Translations under genes and position numbers: made by a program
Assembly: GCA_903851415.1 (NCBI GenBank)
Contig: CAINOE010000105.1
Coordinates: 121,803-185,802, forward strand
Direction: 5' to 3'
Source: an uncultured Rhodopila sp.
GTDB taxonomy: Bacteria > Pseudomonadota > Alphaproteobacteria > Acetobacterales > Acetobacteraceae
Length of the DNA: 64,000 nucleotides
The notes under the pieces: model-generated
The model's input: the letters and a program-made list of their open reading frames with translations, nothing else
Told to the model about the DNA's origin: nothing
The model's database searches: none
In this document: piece by piece, positions 17,108 through 25,470 of the stretch
How the letters are laid out: every line of letters starts with the position of its first letter
Numbering within the stretch: position 1 is the first letter of the stretch

Positions 17108-18031
17108 TCAGGGCAGATTCGCGAGCCTTTGGCCGAGCAGGGCGAAGAACCCGTCCGCATCGAGGGTTTCCAGCACGGTCGCGTTGAGCGGATCGCCGGT
17201 GCGGCCCCGGGGGTCGATCACCGTGCGGCCCCGGCTTGGCCCGGGTCCAAGATCGACGCGCACCGAACAGGGCCTCGCGGTGAACAGGTCCGGGCGGATC
17301 AGCCATGCGACCGCGCACGGGTCGTGCAGCGGCGCGCCGTTGCCGCCCAGCCGCGCACAGGGCGGCACGCTGGCCTGGATGTCGCACGCCGCCTGGAGGC
17401 AGCGTCCGCTGCCGAGCGCCCTCCACGCCGCTATCCGCGCCGGGGTCACCACGGCCTGCGCCGTCAGCTCCAGCGTCGCGAACACAACGGGGCGGCCGGC
17501 GTCGAGCAGGATGGACAGCGCCTCCGGGTCGCTCCAGGCGTTGAATTCGGCGGCGGGGGTGACGTTGCCTTCCGCCCGGGCGCCGCTCATGAGCACGATG
17601 CGGGCGACCTTCGCGGCCAGGGCGGGTTCGGTGGCGAGAGCCAGCGCGAAGTTGGTGGCGGGTCCGATGCCGATGAGGGTGACGGGTTCGGCGGCTTCTC
17701 GCAACAGGCGGCGGATCACGTCGGCCGCCAGCCCCGGCGCCGCAGGACCGCCGGGCGGCAGTTCAACCCCGCCGAGGCCGTCATCCCCATGCACCCGCGG
17801 CTCCCCCACAAACCGCCCCAGCAGCGGCCGATCGGCTCCGGCGTGGACGGGAACGGGGGAGGCGGCGAGGGCGGTCAGGGCGAGGGCGTTGGGCAGCGTG
17901 CAATGCAGCCCGGCATTGCCGCCGGCGACGGTAACGGCCAGCACGGACAGTTCCGGCGAGGCGAACGCGAGCAGCAGCGCGACCGCATCGTCGGTTCCCG
18001 GGTCGCAATCGATGATGACAGGGATCGGCAT
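17108..18031 (-). CDS. Nucleoside hydrolase (IunH type), start separated from its Shine-Dalgarno by a MITE
   Basis: 307 residues. The N-terminal calcium-binding signature IPVIIDCDPGTDDAVALLLA is complete, followed by NAGLHCTLPNALAL, HGDDGLGG and LIGIGPATNFALAL, all typical of purine/pyrimidine ribonucleoside hydrolases that free the base from ribose. ATG 18031 begins the family match. The MITE copy at 18039-18275 starts eight bases upstream, so the present leader is repeat DNA. In-frame ATG 18052 lies inside the element and would add seven residues (MPYEPKT). Joining the flanks without the element restores GGAG-AAAGACA-ATG, an ideal ribosome site, which suggests that expression was altered by the insertion. 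The reading frame itself is intact. Confidence 0.85.
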   Translation of the reverse strand: MPIPVIIDCDPGTDDAVALLLAFASPELSVLAVTVAGGNAGLHCTLPNALALTALAASPVPVHAGADRPLLGRFVGEPRVHGDDGLGGVELPPGGPAAPGLAADVIRRLLREAAEPVTLIGIGPATNFALALATEPALAAKVARIVLMSGARAEGNVTPAAEFNAWSDPEALSILLDAGRPVVFATLELTAQAVVTPARIAAWRALGSGRCLQAACDIQASVPPCARLGGNGAPLHDPCAVAWLIRPDLFTARPCSVRVDLGPGPSRGRTVIDPRGRTGDPLNATVLETLDADGFFALLGQRLANLP

Positions 18032-18038
18032 TGTCTTT

Positions 18039-18275
18039 GGCTCATATGGCATCGGTTGTTGGAGTTCGATGCGGTGGGCGCAGCAGCCGGATCGACTTAT
18101 CCGTGTTCATGTGCGTTCATCTGTGTTTCCAAACCTGCCTGAGCCGTCGCGGAGGGCACCTGTTGTCGGACAGCAATGGAACCACGGATGAACGCAGATG
18201 AAGACAGTCGAGGCACACAGGTTTGGCGTCCCCTCGGTCCAAAGTTGCCTGTCAACAGCCAACGCCATTAAATCC
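18039..18275. mobile_element. MITE-like element, copy 2 (237 bp)
   Basis: Left end GGCTCATATGGCATCG, right end CAACGCCATTAAATCC, matching the termini of copy 3. The interior again carries TCCGTGTTCATGTGCGTTCA, TTTCCAAACCTGCCTGAG and GGAACCACGGATGAACGCAG. Flanked by TTGTCTTT (18031-18038) and CTGTCTTT (18276-18283), seven of eight identical. No coding capacity. The element lies directly between the ribosome-binding site and the start codon of the nucleoside hydrolase gene. Confidence 0.85.
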
Positions 18276-18686
18276 CTGTCTTTCTCCGTGGAGTCGAAGC
18301 TGTTTCGGGGGTCGTCTTCAGGTCCGGCACGTGGCCCTGATCCGGCTATAGCGCAGAGTTCGCTGAGAAAGCCTGAGATCGCATAGAAGATTGGATATGG
18401 TTTCCCCATCGCTTCGGTTGTCAGGCGGCAGGCGACCATTTGCTTCGCAGAAGAAATCGATGACGGGCTGCCGAAGCAGCAAAACATTCTTCTCTGCGAT
18501 CCCGGTGATCTCAGCGATCTCTGCGCATAAAGCGGACGTGCCACCAGTCACCGGCGGCGCCGGTCTGCCCCTTCTGCCGCCTGCCGAACCGCCGTCAACC
18601 CGCCCGACGCCGACAGGCCGCACGAACAGCAAACTATCGGGCTTAGTGCCGGCAGCCTCCCTGTTTTGTTCAAGTATCATTCCGCC
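18276..18686. other. Intergenic region, no gene seen
   Basis: About 410 bases between MITE copy 2 and the stop of the solute-binding-protein gene. Presumably it contains the original promoter of the leftward nucleoside hydrolase operon, including the displaced GGAG (plus-strand CTCC at 18284-18287). No recognisable frame, hairpin with T-run or further repeat was found. Confidence 0.5.
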
Positions 18687-20267
18687 TCAACTCTCTTTCC
18701 TGACATTCCAGAACAGCGCAAAGCCGTTCAGCACGCCGGTCAGTTTCGTCGAATACGCCGTCGCCTGGAGATACTGGCCCAGCGGCAGATACGGCAGCTC
18801 CTCGAACGCCGCCGCCTGGATCTCGCGCGCCACCTTCTGCTGGCCCGCCAGGTCGGGCGCGTCGAACCAGGCCTCGCGCAGCGTCTCGATCCGCGGAATG
18901 TCGGGCCAGCCGATCCAGGCGCTGGCGCCGTTGGTGCGAAGGGCAAGTTCGCCGGCGGGGGTCAGCATGTCGGTGCCGGCCCAGGCGGTGCAGAACGCGC
19001 TCCAGCCGCCCTGCTCCACCGGGTCCTTCTTGACCCGGCGCTGGTTGACGCTGCCCCAGTCGGTGGCGACGTAATCGACGTTCATGCCGGAGCGTTGCAG
19101 CATGTCGGCCACCACGTCCGCCATCGCCTTCAGCACCGGGAAGTCGGTGGCGGCGAGCAGCACGACTTTCTCGCCATGGCACCCGGCGGCCGTCAGGTCG
19201 CGCTTGACCTTGTCGTAGTCCCTCGGGCTGGTGAGCGCGGAAAACCCGACGTCGCTGGCCATCGGCGTGCCGGGACAGAAAAACCCCGTCGGGGTATGCG
19301 ACATCGCCGGATCATCGGTCGCCACCGCCGTCATGATGTCCTGCTGATCGACCGCCCCGAGCAAAGCGCGCCGTATGGCCGGGTTGTTGAACGGCGGCTG
19401 GACGAAATTGAACCGCAGCATCGCCATCTGGCCGGACGGGTCCTGCACCGCGACCTTCAGGTTCTTCGCCTGCCGCAGCAGCGGCAGCAGATCGGCTGTC
19501 GCATAGTCCCACCAATCCTGCTCCCCGCTTTGCAGCGCGGCGGAGGCGGTGGAGGCGTCGCTGATGGTCGTCCATTCGACGCGATCGAAATGCGCGATCT
19601 TCGGCCCGGCGGTCCAGTCGGGCGTGCCGCCGCTGCGGGGGACATAGCCGGCGAACCGTTCGTAGGCGGCCTTGGCACCGGGGACGCGGTCCCTGGCGAT
19701 GAAGCGGTACGGGCCGCTGCCGACGACCTCGGGGATCTGCGCGAAAGCGTCGGTTTTCGCCAGCCGCTCCGGCATCATCGCCGGCATCAGCGACGGCGAT
19801 TTGCCGAGCGCATCCGGCAGCAGCGGGAATGGCTTCTTCAGGCGGAACCGGATGGTCCTGTCATCCGGCGCGGAGAGTTCGTCCGTCGCCGCAAGCAGCG
19901 CCTGGCCGAACGCATCCCGCTTGCCCCAGCGGTTGATCGAGGCGACGCAATCGCGCGCCAGCACCTTCTCGCCATCGTGCCACTTCAGCCCGTCGCGCAG
20001 GGTCAGCGTCCACAGCCTGCCGTCGTTTTCGATGACATGGCCGGCGACCATCTGCGGCGAGGCGGCGTAGGTGCTGTCCTGGCCATACAGCGTGTCGAAC
20101 ACCATGAACCCGTGGTTGCGCGTCACATACGCCGTCGTCCAGATCGGATCGAGCACCACCAGATCGGCTTGCGGAATGAAACGCAGCAGGCGGGTGCCCT
20201 GGGTGCGGCCGATGGACGGGGCCGCCAGGGCGGCGGCCGAGGTTGCGAGGAAGGCGCGGCGCTTCAT
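18687..20267 (-). CDS. ABC transporter substrate-binding protein, family 5 (peptide/nickel/opine type)
   Basis: 526 residues with an export signal (MKRRAFLATSAAALAAPSIG; one Arg-Arg pair, so Tat is possible but Sec is also compatible). The SBP_bac_5 layout is clear: LRFIPQADLVVLDPIWTTAY early, GLKWHDGEKVLARDCVASINRW near residue 100, then LLGAVDQQDIMTAV and DYDKVKRDL further on. These proteins bind oligopeptides, nickel or small solutes in the periplasm and deliver them to a permease. No permease or ATPase gene is adjacent, so the partner must be elsewhere, or this is an orphan receptor. The ligand cannot be deduced. Confidence 0.88.
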   Translation of the reverse strand: MKRRAFLATSAAALAAPSIGRTQGTRLLRFIPQADLVVLDPIWTTAYVTRNHGFMVFDTLYGQDSTYAASPQMVAGHVIENDGRLWTLTLRDGLKWHDGEKVLARDCVASINRWGKRDAFGQALLAATDELSAPDDRTIRFRLKKPFPLLPDALGKSPSLMPAMMPERLAKTDAFAQIPEVVGSGPYRFIARDRVPGAKAAYERFAGYVPRSGGTPDWTAGPKIAHFDRVEWTTISDASTASAALQSGEQDWWDYATADLLPLLRQAKNLKVAVQDPSGQMAMLRFNFVQPPFNNPAIRRALLGAVDQQDIMTAVATDDPAMSHTPTGFFCPGTPMASDVGFSALTSPRDYDKVKRDLTAAGCHGEKVVLLAATDFPVLKAMADVVADMLQRSGMNVDYVATDWGSVNQRRVKKDPVEQGGWSAFCTAWAGTDMLTPAGELALRTNGASAWIGWPDIPRIETLREAWFDAPDLAGQQKVAREIQAAAFEELPYLPLGQYLQATAYSTKLTGVLNGFALFWNVRKES

Positions 20268-20340
20268 GGTATGGGTTCCCTTGCCGGACCAGGAGCGTAT
20301 AGCAGCCGTTGGTGGAACGAACGAGAGGCCGCGCCGAATG

Positions 20341-21954
20341 TCACGGCTGGCAGCGCGTTATCCGGTAAAGCGCGGCGAAGCCGGAACGGCGCAGCAATTG
20401 AAGCCGCTCCGGCGGCAGGGCGGGGGCCGCATCGGCCCCGGTCAGCAGAACGTAGTCGAACCCGCACACATCCGCCGTTGCGGCCTGCGCCGCGTCCGGC
20501 AGGTCGCCCACACGCTCCGCCATTGCGCGATAGGGCTGCCTGGTTTCCATCGGCTGCTGCGAGACGTTGTCGAACTCGAACGGCCACCAGGCGCGGCGCT
20601 CGATCAGCGCCAGCGCGCCGAGATGGATGCCGGTGCGGGAGCCATCGGACATCGCACGCCCGCGCCGGTTGTCAGCCGCTTCCGCAAGGCCGGCCGAGAC
20701 GACATAGACCGCCTGACCGGGACGAACCGGCTCCAGCACGCGGCGGATGTCGTCGATGTCGGCCTGATGCGCCGCCCAGGCGGCGGTCAGGACAGCCATG
20801 CGGGCGCCGAACAGCAGGATCAGCGCGGCAGCCGCGAAAATCCGCAGCCCGCCGGGCCAGCGCCGGGGCAGGAAGCCGGCGAACAGCATGAAATCCAGCA
20901 TCACGGCCAGGCGGGTATCGAGATGATACGTCCCCTTCCAGGCATACGGCGCGGCGAGGAACGCGACCATCAGAAGCAGCATCGGCACGGCCGCGACACC
21001 GGGGAAGCGGCCCCGGCGGGTCAGCACGCACAGCACGGGCACGCCGATGGCGACGGCGGCTGTCGCCGCATCGAGCCACCAGAGGTAGTTCGAGAATACC
21101 CCCGCGAGCTGGAGCAGCTTTGCTCCGGGCGGCAGGAATACGGCATCGCCGCCAAGCTGGCTCAGGTCGGAAAACGCGTAAAGCAGCGCGGGCAGGGCAA
21201 AGATCAGCGCCAGCGGAACACTCCGGCGAAGCGCTTCCCGCAGCAAAACAGCCTGCGCCTCACACGAGGCACGGTCGCCGGAACCGGCCGATGTCGGCAT
21301 GACGGAGGAAAGCCTATGCGTCACGCCGGACGAACCCGTGTCCGTCTTGCTTTCCAGCACCCGAAACAGCTCCGCTCCGCCGATAAGCACAGCGAAGAAT
21401 ACCAGCCCCATCAGATGGCAGGTGAACAGCACCGGCGCCCCGGCGGCGGCAACGGCAACCGCGCGGAATGGACGGCTCTCCCGCCAGCGCAGCCACGCGG
21501 CGGCCAGCAGCAGCGCCAGCCCGAGCCCGATGGAGAAGTTCAGGAACCCGTACAGCAGGCAGTTGTTCCACGCCACCAGTCCGGCGCCAAGCGGCCACCA
21601 CCGGCCGCCGAGGGCGGAGGCGTAAGCCACCGAGCCGATGACCGGCAGCAGCACCGAGATGGCGATGAGCAGACGACCGGCCGCATAAACCGGCACGACC
21701 CGCATCAGCGGCGGACCCGCCAGGTCAAGCGCCAGGTTGGGAATAACCGACCAATGCGGCGCATAGAACTTCGTCAATTCCGGATCGCCCGGCAACGAGG
21801 CCAGGACGAACAGCCGGGCCAGATGGTTGGGATAATCGATCAGCGGCGGCATATCGGTGACCAGCAGCGGCGCCGTCAGCACGATGCAGAGACCTGCCAG
21901 CGCCGCCCACCAGAGACGGGACTCGGCCCGGGCGGTCAGGCCGGGCCGGATCAT
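20341..21954 (-). CDS. Polytopic membrane protein, possible GT-C-like, function unknown
   Basis: About 537 residues from ATG 21954 (MIRPGLTARAESRLWWAALAG); the frame is open to 22065. At least ten hydrophobic helices are visible in two groups separated by a polar loop at about residues 225-255. The short luminal motif near the first helix (TDMPPLIDYPNHLARLFVLA, with an acidic residue and a YPNH) and the soluble C-terminal tail resemble GT-C-type mannosyl/arabinosyl transferase-like proteins, but no definite family is recognised. The product lies in the inner membrane. It is divergent from thiL, with 141 bases between the starts. Confidence 0.7.
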   Translation of the reverse strand: MIRPGLTARAESRLWWAALAGLCIVLTAPLLVTDMPPLIDYPNHLARLFVLASLPGDPELTKFYAPHWSVIPNLALDLAGPPLMRVVPVYAAGRLLIAISVLLPVIGSVAYASALGGRWWPLGAGLVAWNNCLLYGFLNFSIGLGLALLLAAAWLRWRESRPFRAVAVAAAGAPVLFTCHLMGLVFFAVLIGGAELFRVLESKTDTGSSGVTHRLSSVMPTSAGSGDRASCEAQAVLLREALRRSVPLALIFALPALLYAFSDLSQLGGDAVFLPPGAKLLQLAGVFSNYLWWLDAATAAVAIGVPVLCVLTRRGRFPGVAAVPMLLLMVAFLAAPYAWKGTYHLDTRLAVMLDFMLFAGFLPRRWPGGLRIFAAAALILLFGARMAVLTAAWAAHQADIDDIRRVLEPVRPGQAVYVVSAGLAEAADNRRGRAMSDGSRTGIHLGALALIERRAWWPFEFDNVSQQPMETRQPYRAMAERVGDLPDAAQAATADVCGFDYVLLTGADAAPALPPERLQLLRRSGFAALYRITRCQP

Positions 21955-22095
21955 TCGAAAACGAGCTTTGGCGACATCCCCACTCCGGTCCCGGTGGCTT
22001 CTACCGGCTTTCATGCCGCTCCGGTATGGCGGATTTTCGGCGATCCGCCGCGTGGGCGGTGGCATTTCCCGGCTTTTCGGTTAGGCTCCGCGCCC

Positions 22096-23046
22096 ATGCG
22101 CCTGCCCGCCGAGTTCTCGCTGATCGCCCGCCATTTCCTGCCGCTCGCAGGCCCCGGCGCGATGGGACTTGCCGACGATGCCGCGATCCTGACGCCGCCG
22201 CCGGGGCGGGAGTTGGTGCTGAGCGCGGATGCCATGGTGGCGGGGGTGCATTTCCTGCCGGACGACCCGCCCGAGACGGTCGGGCGCAAGCTGCTGCGGG
22301 TCAATCTGTCCGATCTCGCCGCCAAAGGCGCCCTGCCCATCGGCTACCTGATGACCGTCTCGACTCCCGCGGATACGCCGGACGTCTGGTTCGCCGGGTT
22401 TGCCGCGGGACTGGCGCTGGACCAGGCGGCCTACGGCATCGCGCTGCTGGGCGGGGACACCACCTCGACGCCGGGGCCGGTTTCGCTGTCGCTGACGATC
22501 ATCGGGCATGTCGCGCCGGGGACCGCCGTGCTGCGCTCCGGCGCGCGGCCCGGCGACGAGATCTGGCTGACCGGCACCATCGGCGACGGCGCTTTGGGAC
22601 TTCAGGCGGCGCTCGGAAGGGTTGCCGATGCGGATGGATACCTGCTGGACCGCTATCGCCTGCCGCGGCCGCGGATCGGGCTGGCGCTGGCCGGCATCGC
22701 CTCGGCGGCGATGGATGTGTCCGACGGGCTGGTGCAGGATCTCGGGCATCTTTGCCGCGCCGGGAACGTTGCGGCGGAGATCGAGGCGGCCCGGGTTCCG
22801 CTATCGGAGGCCGCCCGGGCGGCGGGTGCGGCGTGGCTGGAAACCTGCCTGACCGGCGGCGACGATTACGAGCTTCTGCTGGCAGTGCCGGCGGGGCGGC
22901 GGGCGGCGCTGCTGTCTGAAACTGCCCGGGCCGGGGTCGCCGTCACCCGGATCGGTTTTTTCCGACCCGGCCCCCCGGATGTGACTGTGCGCCGGGCCGA
23001 TGGGGAACCGATGGAACTGACGAAGAGCGGCTGGAGCCACTTCTAG
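22096..23046 (+). CDS. thiL: Thiamine-monophosphate kinase
   Basis: 316 residues. N-terminal EFSLIARHFLPLAGPGAMGL then DDAAIL; the metal/nucleotide motifs SADAMVAGVHF, RKLLRVNLSDLAAKGA and ALLGGDTTSTPGP are all present, followed by MDVSDGLVQDL and TGGDDYELL. This is the standard ThiL pattern: ATP-dependent phosphorylation of thiamine monophosphate to the cofactor thiamine diphosphate in the cytoplasm. ATG 22096 gives normal family length; the long frame upstream is the shadow of the divergent membrane protein. It is distant from thiS-thiG at 47.7 kb, so thiamine genes are scattered here. No TPP riboswitch was recognised in the 140-base leader. Confidence 0.92.
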   Translation: MRLPAEFSLIARHFLPLAGPGAMGLADDAAILTPPPGRELVLSADAMVAGVHFLPDDPPETVGRKLLRVNLSDLAAKGALPIGYLMTVSTPADTPDVWFAGFAAGLALDQAAYGIALLGGDTTSTPGPVSLSLTIIGHVAPGTAVLRSGARPGDEIWLTGTIGDGALGLQAALGRVADADGYLLDRYRLPRPRIGLALAGIASAAMDVSDGLVQDLGHLCRAGNVAAEIEAARVPLSEAARAAGAAWLETCLTGGDDYELLLAVPAGRRAALLSETARAGVAVTRIGFFRPGPPDVTVRRADGEPMELTKSGWSHF

Positions 23047-23055
23047 CCCCGCGGC

Positions 23056-23568
23056 CTACGGCGCCTTCGGCGCGGATGGCGAGCTGTTGGAAAGCCGTTG
23101 TTCAAGCGCATGACCAAGCTGAATGGGCGACGGGTCGTGCAGCGCGAGGTGATTGCCGAACAGGATCAGCGCCGCGAAGATGACGCCCGAGACGACACCG
23201 GCGGTGACGTTGAGAAAGAATGCTTTCCGGCTGTTGGTATACTCGCGCACCGCCGTGACGATCGACTGATCCATGGCGGCGCGAATCCGCGTCTGGATTT
23301 CCTTTTCCATGAAGGCAGCCGCCGCCTGGCCGAACGCCTGCTGGGCGTTGCAGATCTCGCGGCGGATCTTGGTCTCCGGCACGCCGCGGGCGAACCTGTC
23401 CAGGTCCGTCGCCGTGATGACCGCCCCGTTGGCCTCCCCATAATCGGCCATCTCGAAGACATCGGCGAGCAGCCAGCCGGCGACGAACATCTGCTCGGCA
23501 GGGGACAATTCGAGGGATTCGGACACGGCCTTGATGTGCCGATGAAACTCCCTGAGCGTAGCCGGCAT
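23056..23568 (-). CDS. Hypothetical tail-anchored-like membrane protein
   Basis: 170 residues. The first 110 residues are soluble and helical (TLREFHRHIKAVSESLELSPAEQMFVAGWLLADVFEMADYG). One strong membrane helix lies at about residues 118-137 (AFFLNVTAGVVSGVIFAALILFG), followed by about 30 residues. No family recognised. ATG 23568 is favoured because the upstream extension reads like the antisense of the neighbour. It ends 10 bases from the convergent thiL stop and starts 20 bases after the stop of the next small gene, so the two probably form an operon. Confidence 0.6.
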   Translation of the reverse strand: MPATLREFHRHIKAVSESLELSPAEQMFVAGWLLADVFEMADYGEANGAVITATDLDRFARGVPETKIRREICNAQQAFGQAAAAFMEKEIQTRIRAAMDQSIVTAVREYTNSRKAFFLNVTAGVVSGVIFAALILFGNHLALHDPSPIQLGHALEQRLSNSSPSAPKAP

Positions 23569-23588
23569 CGCGGAGGCCCCGCGGCGCT

Positions 23589-23882
23589 CTACTTCTTCTT
23601 GGCGCCCGCGTTGCCGATGGCTTTGCTCATGATCCGCGGATCGACCATGGTGATGCGCACGCCATTCGATCCGGTGAACTGGTAGATGCCGGTATTGCCG
23701 GGCAGGCGCACGGTATCGCCCGCATCGCGCGGCAAGCATGCCGGCCGTCCGGCCATGTCGCGATTCAGCACCTCAAGGCCCTCAACGTTCAGTGCCAGCG
23801 TTCTACGAACTCCATGGGCTTGAGCAAAACAAAAAATCGCGGACATCAGTCGCCTGATTGCCGCCGCCATGCCATCCTCCAC
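23589..23882 (-). CDS. Small hypothetical protein
   Basis: 97 residues; an alternative start is the fifth codon (MAAAIRRLMSAIF). The N-terminus has a modest hydrophobic segment (IRRLMSAIFCFAQAHGV). The rest is polar with GDTVRLPGNTGIYQF and a lysine-rich end (GNAGAKKK). No family recognised. It lies between the TPR gene and the membrane-protein gene on the same strand with gaps of 8 and 20 bases, which supports real coding and co-transcription. Confidence 0.5.
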   Translation of the reverse strand: MEDGMAAAIRRLMSAIFCFAQAHGVRRTLALNVEGLEVLNRDMAGRPACLPRDAGDTVRLPGNTGIYQFTGSNGVRITMVDPRIMSKAIGNAGAKKK

Positions 23883-23890
23883 GAAACTGG

Positions 23891-25408
23891 TTATTCCAAG
23901 GTTAACGGCGCCGGATTTTTCTCCGAATCAGCTTGCCGCGAACGCTCCGCCAGCGCCGCCCGCACCCGCTCGATCACGCCCGCCCAATCGCCCCGGCTTG
24001 TTTGCCGGAACTGCCGCATACTCTGGTACCATGGCGTGTCGTCGCGGCCAAGAAACCACCGCCAGCAGGAGTCGAACCGGTTCAGCATCCATACCGGCCT
24101 GCCCAGCGCCCCCGCCAGATGCGCCACCGCCGTATCCACCGTGATCACCAGGTCCAGCCCCATGATCAGATCAGCCGTATCCGCCCAATCGCGCATCCGC
24201 CCGGACACGTCGTGCAGCACTACATCACCCGGCAGCACCTGCATTTGCGCCGCCGGGGGACCAAGCTGCAGCGACACGAAGCTGCATCCCGGCACCGACA
24301 AAAGCGGCGCCATCTCCGCAAGCCGCATCGACCGCCGCCTGTCGATCGCCACCGCATGCGGCTGCGCCGTCCGCGACTTCCCGGCCCAGACCAACCCGAC
24401 CTTCAGCCCCGGCAATCCGCCGAGAAAGTCCGACCAGCCAGCCGCGTCGGCCCGCAGATACGATTCCGGCGCGGGGATGGTTTCCAGCGTCGTGCCGAAC
24501 GCGAACGGCAGGCTCAGCAGCGGGCAGTGGTAGTCGAACGCCGGCAGCGCATCCCCGTCTTCTTCGCTCAGCAGTTCAGCCACGCCGTCCAGCGTCGCCA
24601 TCAGCCGCCGCAGCGCCTTCGGCACCACCAGCACCACGCGCCCGCCCGCCGCGGCGACCATCGGGACGTAGCGGCAGAACTGCAGCGTGTCGCCGAACCC
24701 TTGTTCCGCATAAAGCAGCACCGTCTCGCCGTGAAGCTCCTGGCCAATCCAGCGGGGCTGCGGCAGGACCGGCAGCGGAGCGGACATCGCCTCGACCTCC
24801 CAGCGGTGCTCGTATTCCCGCCAGCCTTCCTCCAGCCGCCCCATCGTCAGCAGCGCCAGTGCGAGGTTGGAGTGCGCCTCGGCCGAGGCCGGGTTGATCG
24901 CCAGGGCTTCGCGGCAGCATTGCTCGGCCTCAAGCGGGCGCACCTGCTCCATCAGCGCCAGCGCCAGGTTGGTTTTGGCGCGAACCGGTTCGGCGCCCAG
25001 GGCCAAAGCGCGGCGGAACAGGCCCTCGGCCTCGTCGATGGATCCGGCCAACTGGCGCGCCGACCCCAGGTTCAGCGTCGCGTTCGGCTGCGCCGAGTCC
25101 AGGCGCAGGGCGGCGCGGAAACAATTCTCCGCCTCGGCGATGCGGCCGAGGCTGTAGTGGATCATCCCCAGGTTGTTCTGCGCGTCCGGGCTTTCCGGAT
25201 CGAGGCGCAACGCCTCGCGCTGGCAGGCCTGCGCCTCCTCGGTGCGGCCCAGCTTGAACGCCACCAGGCCGAGGTTCATCCAGGCTTCCTTGAAGTCCGG
25301 ATTGAGCGCCAGAGCGATGCGGTAGAACGGTTCCGCCTCCTTCACCAGTCCCCGGCAATGGAGGGTGAACCCGCGCGTGTGTTCAGCTTGTGCGACGTCC
25401 AGGATCAT
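23891..25408 (-). CDS. TPR-repeat glycosyltransferase-family protein
   Basis: About 505 residues. Residues 5-200 are five to six tetratricopeptide repeats (for example PFYRIALALNPDFKEAWMN then LGLVAFKLGRTEEAQACQREAL, and the repeating LNLGSARQ/NLALAL units). The C-terminal 280 residues form the glycosyltransferase-9/SPINDLY-like domain: VLLYAEQGFGDTLQFCRYVP, VGLVWAGKSRT, and DLVITVDTAVAHLAGALGRPVWML, typical of proteins annotated as TPR-containing glycosyltransferases. Catalysis is unproven for this subfamily. ATG 25408 (MILDVAQAEHTRGF) is preferred over 25444 because TPR similarity starts there. No signal peptide or membrane helix; likely cytoplasmic. Confidence 0.85.
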   Translation of the reverse strand: MILDVAQAEHTRGFTLHCRGLVKEAEPFYRIALALNPDFKEAWMNLGLVAFKLGRTEEAQACQREALRLDPESPDAQNNLGMIHYSLGRIAEAENCFRAALRLDSAQPNATLNLGSARQLAGSIDEAEGLFRRALALGAEPVRAKTNLALALMEQVRPLEAEQCCREALAINPASAEAHSNLALALLTMGRLEEGWREYEHRWEVEAMSAPLPVLPQPRWIGQELHGETVLLYAEQGFGDTLQFCRYVPMVAAAGGRVVLVVPKALRRLMATLDGVAELLSEEDGDALPAFDYHCPLLSLPFAFGTTLETIPAPESYLRADAAGWSDFLGGLPGLKVGLVWAGKSRTAQPHAVAIDRRRSMRLAEMAPLLSVPGCSFVSLQLGPPAAQMQVLPGDVVLHDVSGRMRDWADTADLIMGLDLVITVDTAVAHLAGALGRPVWMLNRFDSCWRWFLGRDDTPWYQSMRQFRQTSRGDWAGVIERVRAALAERSRQADSEKNPAPLTLE

Positions 25409-25470
25409 GCGACCGCAGGTTGTGGCGTCCGCATCCCCGGACAAGCCCCCCGGCGCGGAATTTTTTCATA

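Noticed and set aside
20071..22095. Long open frame upstream of thiL on the plus strand
   Set aside because: It is the complementary shadow of the membrane-protein and binding-protein genes; Arg/Gly/Gln-rich with no family features.
22081..22095. TPP riboswitch before thiL or thiS
   Set aside because: No THI-box consensus (CTGAGA and ACCTGATCTGG-like parts) found in either leader.
24030..24090. Reverse tRNA-like AGGAGTCGAACCGG
   Set aside because: Lies inside the TPR glycosyltransferase coding sequence (the RFDSCWRWF region) and has no partner arms.
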